Below, piece by piece: positions 23,076-34,142 of a stretch of 64,000 nucleotides of DNA; position 1 is the stretch's first letter, and every line of letters begins with the position of its first letter. The stretch spans positions 496,001 through 560,000 of the forward strand of contig JAGVVL010000017.1 of assembly GCA_018287875.1 (NCBI GenBank). The letters run 5' to 3'. The translations under genes and the position numbers were made by a program. The notes below the pieces were generated by a model that worked only from the letters and a program-made list of their open reading frames with translations, was not told where the DNA came from and ran no database searches. This DNA comes from Nigrospora sphaerica. Taxonomy: Eukaryota; Ascomycota; Sordariomycetes; Amphisphaeriales; Apiosporaceae.

Positions 23076-23779
23076 GATGTTGAATATGAGTGGCAAAGAT
23101 TGGGCGCTATGCGTGGTTACAATGTTCAGTTCCACCGAAAGTCAAGACGCTGCGAAGCTTCTCTCGTTTTCCCCTTTGACATTTGGACGTCCGGTGCCGC
23201 GAGGTCTCTTGCAGTTCATATACGTCTTGGCTGGGCCAACAGCCGGCACAGCAACGGATCAATTGCCGAGACATTATGACATGTGCTCCATGGAACGTGG
23301 GCTATATTTGAGCATACTCTAGGGGCGTGGCAGGGAATCTGCTCTGCCGAGCCCGCCGTCGTTGTCGAGATGTTGGGCCGGTCGCTGATTGGGCCCGGCT
23401 CCGGCTCGGGGTAAATGGGGCTTCATCAACTCGGTATTGCACCGCATCACCGGCCAATCGCGGAGTCCCGCTGTACTGAGCCTGTCTGGAAAGGGGCTCT
23501 GACCCCGCCAATTTAATCTGCGAGGAAATGGATGGGAGTGGGCGGTATCAAGGGTCCGGGTCAAGTCCTAAGTGCCGCTTGGAGGTGGCTACGCATCGTG
23601 TGAGGTCGTTTCACCCGGGCAATTATGCTCTAGGGACCGGACACAGAGACGGGCGAGTCCTGGAAACGCGTTTTCCCCTCTTGAACTGATCCACGGCTTC
23701 CACGCTCACGCGCTTGTAACCACCCGCCACGCGGCCCATGACGACCGCAATACGTCAGAACCTACTTTACCCGGGTCCC
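23076..23779. other. Intergenic, no gene recognised
   Basis: This is the 5' flank of the DUF1996 gene and the 3' flank of the membrane protein gene. Nothing further was found. Confidence 0.6.
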
Positions 23780-24062
23780 TCAAGCGCCCCCGGACGCGCC
23801 GTGCGCCTGCCCGAAGGTGTTCCGGTTCGCGCCGGCGAGGCCCGTGAAGGCGTACCGGTCGAGCAGCGCGTCGCGGGCGTGCGGCATCCTCGGCGGCATG
23901 GGCGACGCGGGGTCTCTGGCGTCCGGCGGCGGGCGCAAGAGCGCGTCGCGCGAGCGCCAGGCCTGCGGCAGCGACAGCGGCGTCGAGCTGTCGGTGCTGG
24001 CTTGCGACGCCGTCTCGTTGCCACCGTTCGACAACGCCCCGCGCGGCGTGTACGAGGACGAG

Positions 24063-24104
<42 letters not shown>

Positions 24105-24535
24105 GGCCGTTGCAGGCGGCGGGCATGCGGCGAACCCGGGGGCCCGTTACCGTGCTGCGGCAAGGGCGCGTCGTCCCGCAGCGGCCACTGAGGCGGCGGG
24201 GCCGCCGCCCGTTTGTAAGCGTCGGGGGACAAGGTAGGGCGGGCGGGATGGGCGTCGAGGAAGGCGAGGCTGGGCCGCTCGGCCGCCGAGGGGTCCCGGC
24301 CATGAACCTCTAGCTGGCCGGGACGGCGCTGCGTCTCGTACGGACCGACCGCCTGGCCCTCGAAGGCCCCACGACGTCCGGGCGGTGCGGGCGTACGGCG
24401 GTCCTGCGCAAGCCGGTTGCGCCAGTGCCGCACATAGGCGACCACCAGCATGGCCAGGGCCAACGTCAGGGCGCTGCCCACGACGATGACGACGGCCAGG
24501 ACGACTTGGTCGGTGGTGGATGGGATGAGTGGCAT
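23780..24535 (-). CDS. Single-pass membrane protein with Ser-rich cytoplasmic tail
   Basis: A single exon encodes 251 residues starting at MPLIPSTTDQVVLAVV. Residues about 10-33 form one strongly hydrophobic helix (VVLAVVIVVGSALTLALAML) followed by VAYVRHWRNR, a positive-inside signal. The short N-terminus would therefore be outside and the long tail cytoplasmic. The tail is Pro/Arg/Ser-rich, low in predicted order, and carries an uninterrupted run of about 17 serines encoded by a triplet repeat. No enzymatic or receptor domain is recognised. Translation could start further upstream (frame open to 24817), but the extra segment is not protein-like. The gene is probably real on the strength of the transmembrane helix and coding bias; its function is unknown. 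Confidence 0.6.
24056..24101. repeat. GAC triplet run encoding polyserine
   Basis: The plus-strand (GAC)n run reads as serine codons (TCG) on the coding strand of the membrane protein. Confidence 0.9.
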
Positions 24536-27122
24536 CGGGTTCGGCCACACACTGACGAGGGCGGCAGGCGGCGAGGGGAGAGCCCGGGCGGGAAGACGGC
24601 GGCTCTGGCTAGAACCGGGGAATGTCTCTGGAAGCAGAGGAAACAAAAAGTCACTGGCGATACCTGGGACCCGTGTCGGAGTGGATTCTGGTGGAGGAGA
24701 GGCTACCAGGTGATGTAGCCGAAAGAATTGGGCACGGCGTCCCTCGGCCACGCGCAGTGGTCTGGTCAGGATTTCCGACTTAAGTAACGAGCATAAATGC
24801 CCTGGCCTTCGCCTCATGACCGAGAGTGAGTGAGAACCTGGCCATTCGTTTCTGGCGTCGTTGGTTTGTCATGCTGAATTCGTTTCGTGTCGGCGGCCAA
24901 CGGCCGGGAGGGAAACAAGAATGTACACCGTCGAGTGTTCGTTGGCGGGGGATGCAAACCAACACTGAGCCGCATTCCCGACGTGACGGCGCACACACTG
25001 GCTTCACTTGATCCCCTGCCTCATTCATACAGGCGCATTTGGGGGCCTGTTTCACACAATCAGAGCCCTTGGCCTGCCCCTGGGTGTTTCCTCATGCCCC
25101 CTGGTAGTCATTTCACTGTTCTCCCCAGCCGCCGAACAGACTAGTTCTATTTACAGCGATCACTCTGGCCGCACCTCCTTTTTCAAGCCACCATAGCGCC
25201 CAAGGTGCTCTTTCACGGTTCCTGTTCAGTTTCTAGACGAGTCCCTTTAATCCGGCCCCCCATGTCTCAAAAGACGGCTGTGCGGTCTCTGGACATCCGA
25301 TACCCTTCCTAGATACGCTGGAGGAACGCTGAGCAAAGCAGCGCCCTTATTGGGGGCCATTTCCACCACGGAACTAGCTTTCTGTCATTGCTTTCTACCC
25401 TTTTCTGCGTCATGGACCTGCCCATATCGGCGCTGGGAGATTCGGTTGCTATAGCTGGCGATGGCAACCATGGCAACGGCCGAAAGAAACGTCCCGAGAG
25501 TGGCAAAATATAGCCCCGCGAACAGTATCCAGTCGTCACTCCACGCGGCCAGATGACGTGCTTGCTCTCAACGAGGACCATGGTAGGGAGGTAGGTTCCG
25601 GTGTCAAGCTGGATAGCGTACTCGAGGCGTGCTCTCTGCGGTTCCTATAAGAACATTCCTGCCGACCGGAGACTTATGAAGGTGCAGGGTGCAAAATATA
25701 CCGGGCCTGCCTATGGTGCAAGTGAAAAAGTAGGAATGAGAGACGGAGCAGTGTCAGAGCTTGGGTTATGTGGCAACAAGACATTAGTCACGGTACGAGT
25801 GAAGCACGAAAGCACCATCCGCGTCATGCGCAGTTTTACCACACACTTCATGTCATTTCTCCTCGCTCATATACAAACCTCAACGAGACCTAAGTCAGTT
25901 CCCTGGGTTAGTCTATCGGAAAAGGGCGATCTGAATAACAGCGTTGACACTCACTGAAGGCTGCATTGGGGATCTACGCACAAAATTTTGAAGCCAAATG
26001 GGCAGTTTGGGTATTCAGGATATCTCGAATTCTTTCCATGTTAATGCTTCTTTTGCCACAACTGCGGTGTTCATATCTTTTGAAGCACTAAAGCGGCTTG
26101 AAAAGTGCCCACCCACAGCTTTGCGGGTTATTGAGATGATTTACAGGGACATTGCTGTGTCCATGTCGCCGACATCCCCCAAGGCTGCAAAACTGACTAG
26201 TGGGTGACTCTAGGCCGAAAACTACCATTGCCTAGTGATTTTCTGAAGATTATATTCTGATACATGTGGAGCCTTCCCGACGGTGGCAAACCAAGGAACC
26301 TTACAGCTCCCGGTGGTACCTACAGCGCGAACACATGTGGGAAGCGTGTCGGTACGAGAAGTTGGCAAGTCTGATAACATAGAGATATTCGGCCCGGTAG
26401 TGTCTGACTCGGCCCCTCCAGTGCTCAAGATACGCATCTTTGGCTAGGTTCGAGTCTGTTCCGTGCACGCCCTTTCTACTTGGTCCTTCCGTGATAGTCT
26501 CTCTGGTTGATGTTCGCTTTCTTGGAGGGGAGATTGTTGACAGTTCGCAGTCATCTTGGGCAGTGGCCCGATAAAGAAGTAGCCGCTCTTGTTAATTTGT
26601 CAAGTTAGGGGAAAGGTCGCCTTCTAAAAACGGGTTGCCCATGTCGTGTAGAACTCTTCGTCTCCAAAGCCAAGAAAAGGTCTTGGATACGGGAGGCAGC
26701 GGGACCAACCGGTGCCCGTAGTCTTACGGGCTGGGGTCGAAGCCGGTGTTGCAAGAGATGGGCAGGCGATTTACACGGATCTTAAGTCTTTGAGACACGA
26801 AACCGTCTCTGTAGTTACAGCGCTCACACCTCACCCGTGCGCCAGCCAGATGCTTGAGTACTCGAGCACCTAGCTGGGCGCACCACAGCGCCTCAAAGTG
26901 CCCTCGTTCAGTATTTTCCCGCTACGTTCCTACACCATTGACTCTCTTCGACTCACGATCCGATATCTGTGATTCCGTGTGTCTCCCCCCCATAAATAAG
27001 ATATATTGTCGCATATTCTAAGGTTCTATCAACTACGCTTTCTCCAGTGTATCTATATGTAAAACATGGACTGGCGCAGAAGACTCGGGGTTAATTCATC
27101 GTCCTGATGAGAACCTCGACAA
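24536..27122. other. Intergenic, with a possible gene remnant at 25415-25650
   Basis: There is no intact gene. On the minus strand near 25415-25650, one frame reads RLEYAIQLDTGTYLP and, after a shift of one base, WSDDWILFAGLYFATLG continues into a hydrophobic stretch. This could be an eroded membrane-protein exon. The rest has lower GC than the flanking gene regions and shows nothing else. Confidence 0.4.
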
Positions 27123-28793
27123 TCACGACAACGCGGCCCGGTTGCTAGCGAAACGCCAACCCTCGCGGCCGGGGTGGGCGAGCCAGCGCCCCCGAGGCGC
27201 GGCGGCGTCAAAGTGGTAGAAGGCGAGGCCCTGGGTGGCGCAGGCGTTGGCGAGGTCGGCGCTCAAGGGGCGGCGGCCGCCATTGGCGCCGGCGTCGTCG
27301 CCGTCATCGTCGTCAGTATCGTCTAGGTGGAGGCTGACGGCGCGGACGACCTCGAGGGCGCGCAGCCGCGGCGTGGCGCGCCGCCACCCGGGCTCCTCCC
27401 CCTCGACCCGCCAGTCGGCGCGCCGCCACCGCCGCCCCTCCTGGCCGTCTTCGGCGGCGACCGCGGAGGCGCCGGCCGCGGGGAACGAGCAGTAGCTTGG
27501 CCCGTCAGCGCGGGGGCCCGCGCGCCAGGCCCCCGCCAGTCGCGCGCCGGCCACGAAGCGCATCAGAGCCGCCGCGGCAACCCAGTCCCAGAGCGGGCGG
27601 TAAAGGTGGTAGCAGTGGGCAATGTCGTCGTTGACGGCCAGGTATTCGAGGTTGGGCGGCAGGTTCTCGGCCAGGGAAATCCGGGGGTGGCCGTCGGGTA
27701 GGCCGGGGGAGCGGTCGAAGAACAGGCCGAGCGATAGATCGAGAGACCTGAGTGAGCTCAGCGACCGCAAGGACCCAAGAGTCCCCTCTAGCGGATCGGC
27801 GTCGTCTTGGGTCATGAACAGTGACATCCGAATGACCAACGTCTCCAGCGTCCCCGCCACGAGCTCGAGCCCGCTGCGCAGCTGCGCCATGTTCAGTGGG
27901 GGGGTGGCGTCGCCGTGTTCGTAATGCAGGTAGAGATGCTTGAGGTTGGGCGTCCAGGATAGCACCAAGGGGACGATGTCGTGCCATGAGTCCTTCAAGC
28001 CCAAGCGCAGTTGGCTGAGGTGCAAAGCCGTCGGCGGTGGCAAGGCCACCAGCGGCCAATGCTGCGTCGGGTCGGGCTGTGCCTGCCACGCCGCCTGATC
28101 TTTTCGGGTGGGATGGGGGAGAGCGAAGTCCAAGGTCTTGAGGCTGGGCAGGTAGAAGAATGCCAGGCACCGCAGGGGGTGCTGGTACGTAGCTCGCCTC
28201 CACCGATATGGATACGGCGAAACGAGGCACTCTAGCTTCTCAAAACGGCCTTGTGGAATGGCATGGGCGAGCATGTCCAGGGCCAGGTCGTTGAGAAACA
28301 GGTAGCGCCAGTTGACGTTGACGGACCTGAGGCCGGGGCAGTGCCAGATGATCATGGCCACCAAGGCCGTCACATCGTAGCGCATGAGATGTTCCTCCCA
28401 GCTTTTGCTGTCAGACAGGCGCATTTCCCCGAAAGCCTTTTTGATTAGCACCAGTTCGACGTCGGACCAGACGTTCAGCAGCTTGGCGGGTGCTGGCCGG
28501 CGAGCGCCAGCCCTATGAACTGTCGGACACGACATCTCGAACCGCCGAACGAGTGTTCCGGTCTCGGGATCTGTTGCGAGCGTGCGGAGGAGCGCGGCGA
28601 CCCTCAAATCACTCGATGCAGGCCCGGGGCCAAAGTCGCTGGGGTATATTAATCGAATGTCGCTGTAGAGGACGGGCTTCGCTGCGGCGTGAAACGCATG
28701 GCATGTCGCCGAAACAGCAGCCACATCCCCTGGGTCCAGAGAACGCAGTGTCGCATCTAGAAGCTCGTTGGGGATGCTGGCCAAAGTCGCCAT
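27123..28793 (-). CDS. F-box protein
   Basis: A single exon encodes 556 residues from MATLASIPNELL; the in-frame codon two positions upstream is GTG, so the ATG at 28793 is the start. Residues 1-48 match an F-box (IPNELLDATLRSLDPGDVAA, then VSATCHAFH and VLYSDIRL), the adaptor that binds Skp1 in SCF ubiquitin ligases. The remaining chain has scattered leucine-rich segments, for example LKHLYLHYEHGD, LETLVIRMSLF and LRSLSSLRSLDLSLG, consistent with an irregular leucine-rich-repeat substrate domain. The C-terminal 120 residues are acidic (DDTDDDDGDDAG) and Arg/Gly-rich. F-box genes of this type are highly expanded in filamentous fungi and their substrates are usually unknown. No close neighbour suggests a pathway. 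Confidence 0.85.
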   Translation of the reverse strand: MATLASIPNELLDATLRSLDPGDVAAVSATCHAFHAAAKPVLYSDIRLIYPSDFGPGPASSDLRVAALLRTLATDPETGTLVRRFEMSCPTVHRAGARRPAPAKLLNVWSDVELVLIKKAFGEMRLSDSKSWEEHLMRYDVTALVAMIIWHCPGLRSVNVNWRYLFLNDLALDMLAHAIPQGRFEKLECLVSPYPYRWRRATYQHPLRCLAFFYLPSLKTLDFALPHPTRKDQAAWQAQPDPTQHWPLVALPPPTALHLSQLRLGLKDSWHDIVPLVLSWTPNLKHLYLHYEHGDATPPLNMAQLRSGLELVAGTLETLVIRMSLFMTQDDADPLEGTLGSLRSLSSLRSLDLSLGLFFDRSPGLPDGHPRISLAENLPPNLEYLAVNDDIAHCYHLYRPLWDWVAAAALMRFVAGARLAGAWRAGPRADGPSYCSFPAAGASAVAAEDGQEGRRWRRADWRVEGEEPGWRRATPRLRALEVVRAVSLHLDDTDDDDGDDAGANGGRRPLSADLANACATQGLAFYHFDAAAPRGRWLAHPGREGWRFASNRAALS

Positions 28794-30330
28794 GTTCACC
28801 TGAGCGGCCCTCCGTTCCGTATGGACAAGGTCGCGATTGATGCGGGATGTTCCTCATAGATCATTTTTGTAGAACTTCACAACAGCCTGAACGACTGTTG
28901 CCTAGTAGTGGACAGGCCCAAGGTACAAGCAGTGGGCCCGACGGGAATAGACGCCGAAATCAAGCGCCCAGCTGCATTTCACAAAACGCTAGCCTGCTAG
29001 AGATCCCAGTTAGTACGAAAAAGTAGCCAATCGCTTCGCCATCATTCACGCTGCAAGGCATTCTGCAAGGCATCACCCGGGGGGGTAGGAGAGAATTGCC
29101 TCGGTGGCCGTCAGGAATGGATCAGCCGGTCGCGGGAGCTTTTTTTGTTGTCCCTGGTAGAAAATGCAAGATAAAAGAGAGGGCATATTCGTGACAGACT
29201 TGGTAGACTTGACGAGCCTTGCGGGGTTGCTGCCGCCGTGTGGATCATGCGGTCTTCTTGGAAGATCCCGTCACTGGACACGCTGAGGATGCCCGGCAAG
29301 AAACAGTGATGACATAGAAGAATTGCGCAGGCCAAACACATGTGGTATTTATTCTCCAGTTGGAAGCCGCCCACTATAAAAGACTAGACGTGGTAGGAGT
29401 CTGCATTGAACTGCCGTCGTTATTCACATGCACCGACGCCTTACCAGCAGCTATGCTTACCTCGTTCTCGTCAGTCACTAAAGTACTTTACTTAATAAGA
29501 CAACAAGGTCACGTCAGGGCCAATTTTAGGGACGTATCGACATTTTCGAAGAAGCTTTATTAGCTGTCCCCAGCCGAGATCCGCCAGTTGGTGGTGTTTT
29601 GTTTCCACCACTAGGTATGCCTCACGAGACAGCCCACTTGGAGCGGGCACCCCCGCATCACGCCAATACGCATACTTTAGATACGACAATTCAATTCGAC
29701 TCACCAATGCGGACAGAATACTACCAACCCTCGCGCATTATCGGCTCCCAATTTCACGGCGGTGAAGGGTTAAGGGGAAGAACAGACCTCCACAGCAAAA
29801 GGCGTCGAGATTGACGGATGGGGTCTGGATTGTAATGAACCCTTGTTTGCCCGCAATTGGATGGCCTGCGAATGGAGCCTTCGAAGCTCCTCTATTTGCG
29901 GGTGGGGGTGGACCAGTACCAAGCACCAACTCCACCGGGGCTTCCGGCTTCGCGATCCCGGCTTACATGCAGACATGAGGCATTGACGGTATAGCTCGCA
30001 GTTGGTGACTGGCCCGTCATACAGGTGCATGATAGGCCGGCCCTTAAGGCATGTTCAGACAGCTTTGGCGGCCTCCTAACACCCACCTCTATCGAGCTCA
30101 TGACCGTGAGCTTCCGGTTCCACCACAACGAATTTGGGACCATGTTTAATCGGGTAGCAAAATGCTGTGGCTCAAGCTGTGTATTATATTGAAGCGACAG
30201 CAAAATCAGCCAGCAATCTGACGATTGCATGGCCGCGAGAACTTTCATTCGTTCTTACATCTCCTGGTGAGGGGCTATAAGCACGACGTTTGACAACTCC
30301 GACGACCACGGAGTCTGGCGCATTGGCGAT
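28794..30330. other. Intergenic, no gene recognised
   Basis: This is moderately AT-rich sequence between the F-box gene and the next gene, both on the minus strand. No coding, RNA or mobile-element signal was found. Confidence 0.6.
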
Positions 30331-31153
30331 CTATGCTTCGCCATCCTTGTTCTTGTTCTTCTTCTTCTTACCGCCGCCAGTGTTGGATACTGAGGGAGTG
30401 GATTGCAGTCGGATGTGTAGGACAGGCCACTCCTCGTTCTTGTATTTTTCGATGTCCTCTTCCTTGGTCAGGTATCCGGGCGGGCGGTCGCCAGCCCACT
30501 CGAAGCCTTCCAGGTACGGAAGCTCGAGCTCGTCGTCCGACTGAGATGGCATGCTAGTTAGCTTGGTGGCTCATTGGAGAAAATGTAAGAGCTAGTTACC
30601 CGTTTCTTGTTGGCCTTGTGGATGGCCTCTAGGGCGTCCTTTATAGTGACGCCCTTGAGATTCCGTGCCGTGATCTTCATGCCGAGAGAGGTGACCAGGT
30701 CAATTCGCTTAACCGGTGGTTCCGTCAGGTGTTTTGTCAGGATTTCCTTGTCCTCCACCAGGGAGGAGGATGTGTTGATCTTCCTGGATGAGGGAGCTGT
30801 GGTTAGCAAGTGCGGGGTAATGGGTAGACTAAAGAGATGAAAGGGGCGAGCCCCAGGTGAAGCGGCTGGAACGGAGCCACAGAGAACAGGCAATTGAACG
30901 GGAAAACCAAACTCACCATCCCGTTTTCTGAGTCTCAATGGCGACCTGGATGGGAGTACGCTTCTCCGCTGTAGCGTCAAGAGTGGTCAGCCGGGATGGG
31001 AAACCCTAGGCGAGGGCGGGTGGCCATACTCAGCTCGTCGATGTTGAAGACGCCCTCGACGTAGGAGCTGGCTCTTCGCTTGGTCTTGGCGGGCGAAGTG
31101 GGCTGTTCAAGACCCTCCACGGCGGAGTCGACCTTGGAGAGCGGTTCTGACAT
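30331..31153 (-). CDS. Conserved-looking fungal protein of unknown function, four exons
   Basis: Exons 31153-31030, 30968-30917, 30783-30600 and 30540-30331 join in frame to 189 residues. All three introns use GT...AG borders and intron phases are consistent. The order of segments is an acidic N-terminus (MSEPLSKVDSAVEGL), then RRASSYVEGVFNIDEL, a central region with VTIKDALEAIHKANKKR, then DELELPYLEGFEW, and a Gly/Lys-rich tail (GGGKKKKNKNKDGEA). It lacks a signal peptide and membrane helices, so it is probably cytosolic or nuclear. The central segment vaguely recalls small fungal domains such as DUF6699, but I cannot confirm this. An alternative frame upstream (to 31532) is low-complexity serine sequence and is treated as 5' leader. 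Confidence 0.75.
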
Positions 31154-34010
31154 GGCTGCGAAAGAGGCTTGGAGTCAGAGGGAAGAGGATGCGGGGAGAC
31201 TGTCGCTCTTCAACGAGGAAGAAGAGCGCGGACAGGGCAACTGTTGCTAGTTGGGTTGGGTTCTGAGAGGCTATCTGTGGAGAGATAGCCGAGCTTGGTG
31301 ATTGCTTGAGGCTTGATGATGATGATGACGATGAGGAGGAAGAGATAGGACGAGCGAGAAGATAGGAGGGGAAGCAGGTATTCATGGGCTGGGCAAGGAA
31401 GGGGTTATCATTGATGCGAAACTGCCCAACTGGGGAAGGGGCAGGCAAGAGAGGGGAAACAGAGAAAGAGGGAAGGGACGTACCGGGCGGGCGATCTGCC
31501 ATGCGAGCGTGGGCAGCTGACCATGCGACCACCAGTCACGGAATGGGGTAGCGACGGTGAGGGCATCAATCAGCGGCGGGACAAGCTTGCGCCAGCAGCG
31601 AACCACGCAAACACGGCGTCGGCTAAGGCGGGGTGACGAAACCGCTGCAAAAGTACCCCAATGGTGGCGGTTGGCTGCTTGCGGTACATCGGTACCCCAG
31701 GTAACAAAGCAAATGCGGAGGGGCCAACATGAGGCCATGGTGGGCGGGCAGATGAGACGGCGTTGCGGGTCGCGTGACTTGGTAGCTCGATGTATTGCGC
31801 CGACCTCAGCTGTTGGTCGTTTGACCTCGTTCGACTGGCATCATAGGCTGGCCGAAACGGGCTTGGTCGTAGCGGCTGGCCGCTTCCCCAGATTCTATTT
31901 TCTGGGGTATCCCCACCCGTCCTCGGCGTCACTCCACCCGAGCTCTTTGATTCGAGCCACTCGTGCCCGGCAGTGAAGGAGGGGGATGGAAAAGGACTCC
32001 CTCAGCTGGAGATTGGACTGTAGATTCAGCGCATCCGCATCGGGGGAAATGGTCTGAATGGGCTGACGGCCGAAGCAGACGGATGGAGGGACGGAACCAA
32101 GCCTCTAAGCTTTCGTGCATCCAGCCTATTCCGTCTCAATCCTCCGGGGCGCCGGCTGGCTTTAGCGAAGATGCTATCCGTATCATCCAATACCTTGGCG
32201 GAGCCCCGGATGGCCCAGCCGCCCACAGTCAGGCGCACCTACTCCAGCGGGAGTCGCTGCAGGCTACCCGTCACTCCATGGTCGGTCTGCGACAAGTCGA
32301 GCTACAGTCGACACCCCTGTGGACGACGTCCGATGAGCATGCATTCCACGTGCAGGGCCATGTTCGGAGCAACGACAAGAGAGAATCCGTTCAAGATCAG
32401 TAGCACCCTTCCTTTCGCTGTCCGACAAAGCCGCGTTTTGGAGGGCCAAGGTGTGGCGGCAGTGCTGGAGGCCTGGCCTCAAGCCAAGCGAGCCTGGATG
32501 GCGAGATGGTAGAGCTCCTGCGGGGTCAGCGGATGGGACGGGCATCCACAGCATGAGTGTCCCCTGTAGTCCCAAGTACCTAGGTACCCGGATCAGGCTG
32601 AGCCTGAGCATCAAGGACTGGCTCGAATGGCGATCTACGGGAATTATTCACTCATGCAAGTATAAATAAGAAAAGACATCTCACGAGGTCCGGAGCAGCG
32701 AGGATTGCCAGGCACAATACGACATGTGTGACGGCCGGGTGCCAAATCAGAGATCAAACACGGCGTCACCATCACCATCGAACGTTAGGTCCGTAGGTAC
32801 TTTTACCCAAGGCCCGGGTGTCCGAGCTCAAGGTTTACGGGACCTCTAGTTGCCCAGAATGAGCGAGCGGCTGTGTACTTTGACCGTCTCTAAAAAACAT
32901 GAGGCAATTTCTGGAAGTGGCGTGACGTTGATGGTTCGAGATCCCCTTCGCGATTCCGTCCCTTTCACGCGGCTCGATGGCACACACCAGACGTAACTTC
33001 ATGGAACCCGGCTGCGCCCGCATGCAAAATGCCTTGCCGGTATCCGTCGAAACGTGCTGACACCCGAACTCCAACCTGGTGCACACCAAACATGCCCTGC
33101 CAGCCTTGTCACGTCAATTGATCGATGGCCCCTTTCACTCTCACAATGTCTGCGTACACAGGCGCCTCGGACACATCCAAGTGCTAGCTATTTGGTGTCA
33201 CGACGCGAATTGCACCATCAAGAGACGACGTCGCACACGAATCGAACCGCATTGGGTTAAGCCCCCAGAGGCCTGTCGATGTATGTACGACCTACCCGCC
33301 CACATTCCGTCGGTGCCTTCCATCCATCCATCACCTCCTACGAATACCCCGTCCAGTGTTAAGAGGTAAGTACTTTCAGTACCCTGAAGCGCACGACAGA
33401 AACGGGTCAATGAAGCACGACTTGGGCTGGCACAAGGAAACTAGATCAAACACCATCTCGGTATCGGCTATGGAGCCCCGTGAGCGATAGCGGCACTGCC
33501 CATGCGTGCGCCCCTTCAAGGCGAGTCGGCGCAACCCCCTTCCCCACTGCAGTTCCTGACTCGCACCGAGACCGAGCTCCGAGGTAGAAGAAAAGCGAAC
33601 CCGACAGCAATCACACTGCCACCCAAATAGAGAGATGTAGGCGTGGATACCCGCCAAGAAGACCGTCCACCGTCGCCAGACAACAACCAGCAATTGTCGG
33701 CTTCGGCATAGCCATGACGTCGTCGACTTGGCGCCCACGATTTGTGAGCGCTCGCTTTTTGGCTGGCACGGAGCATCGGAGCACCGCTGCCCGGTTTTTG
33801 CGAGCGGGTACGAAACCGCGACCGAGCTGATGCTTGGGGGCACCCAGAGATCTTCCTTGGCACACATCCCGCTTCTTCCTTGTACGGATGGGTAAAAGAG
33901 AATAGCGACGACCCGCTGTTGGCCGCAGCATCAGATCCCTATAGGGATGGAATACGTAGGATGGCTCACATATTCAGACTTGTAGCGCGGATGTATGCCG
34001 AAAAAAGATG
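31154..34010. other. Intergenic, no gene recognised
   Basis: These 2.9 kb hold the 5' leader of the gene ending at 31153 and the promoter of the monooxygenase at 34143. They contain short palindromic TACCTAGGTA-like words near 32577 but no protein-like exons. Confidence 0.55.
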
Positions 34011-34020
34011 TATATAAAAG
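34011..34020 (+). promoter_or_regulatory. TATA box (TATATAAAAG) of the FAD monooxygenase
   Basis: TATATAAAAG lies 132 bp upstream of the ATG at 34143, on the same strand and at a usual fungal distance. CA-rich leader sequence follows before the start codon. Confidence 0.65.
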
Positions 34021-34142
34021 AAGACGCGAGCCCGGCTTCCAGATAGAAGGGCCTCCCGACGAAACAAGCCAGCGACCCATCAACAGAGTTTCGATTCACA
34101 TCAACTACCTATACCCCAAGCAAAACGACCTGGTCACAAACG

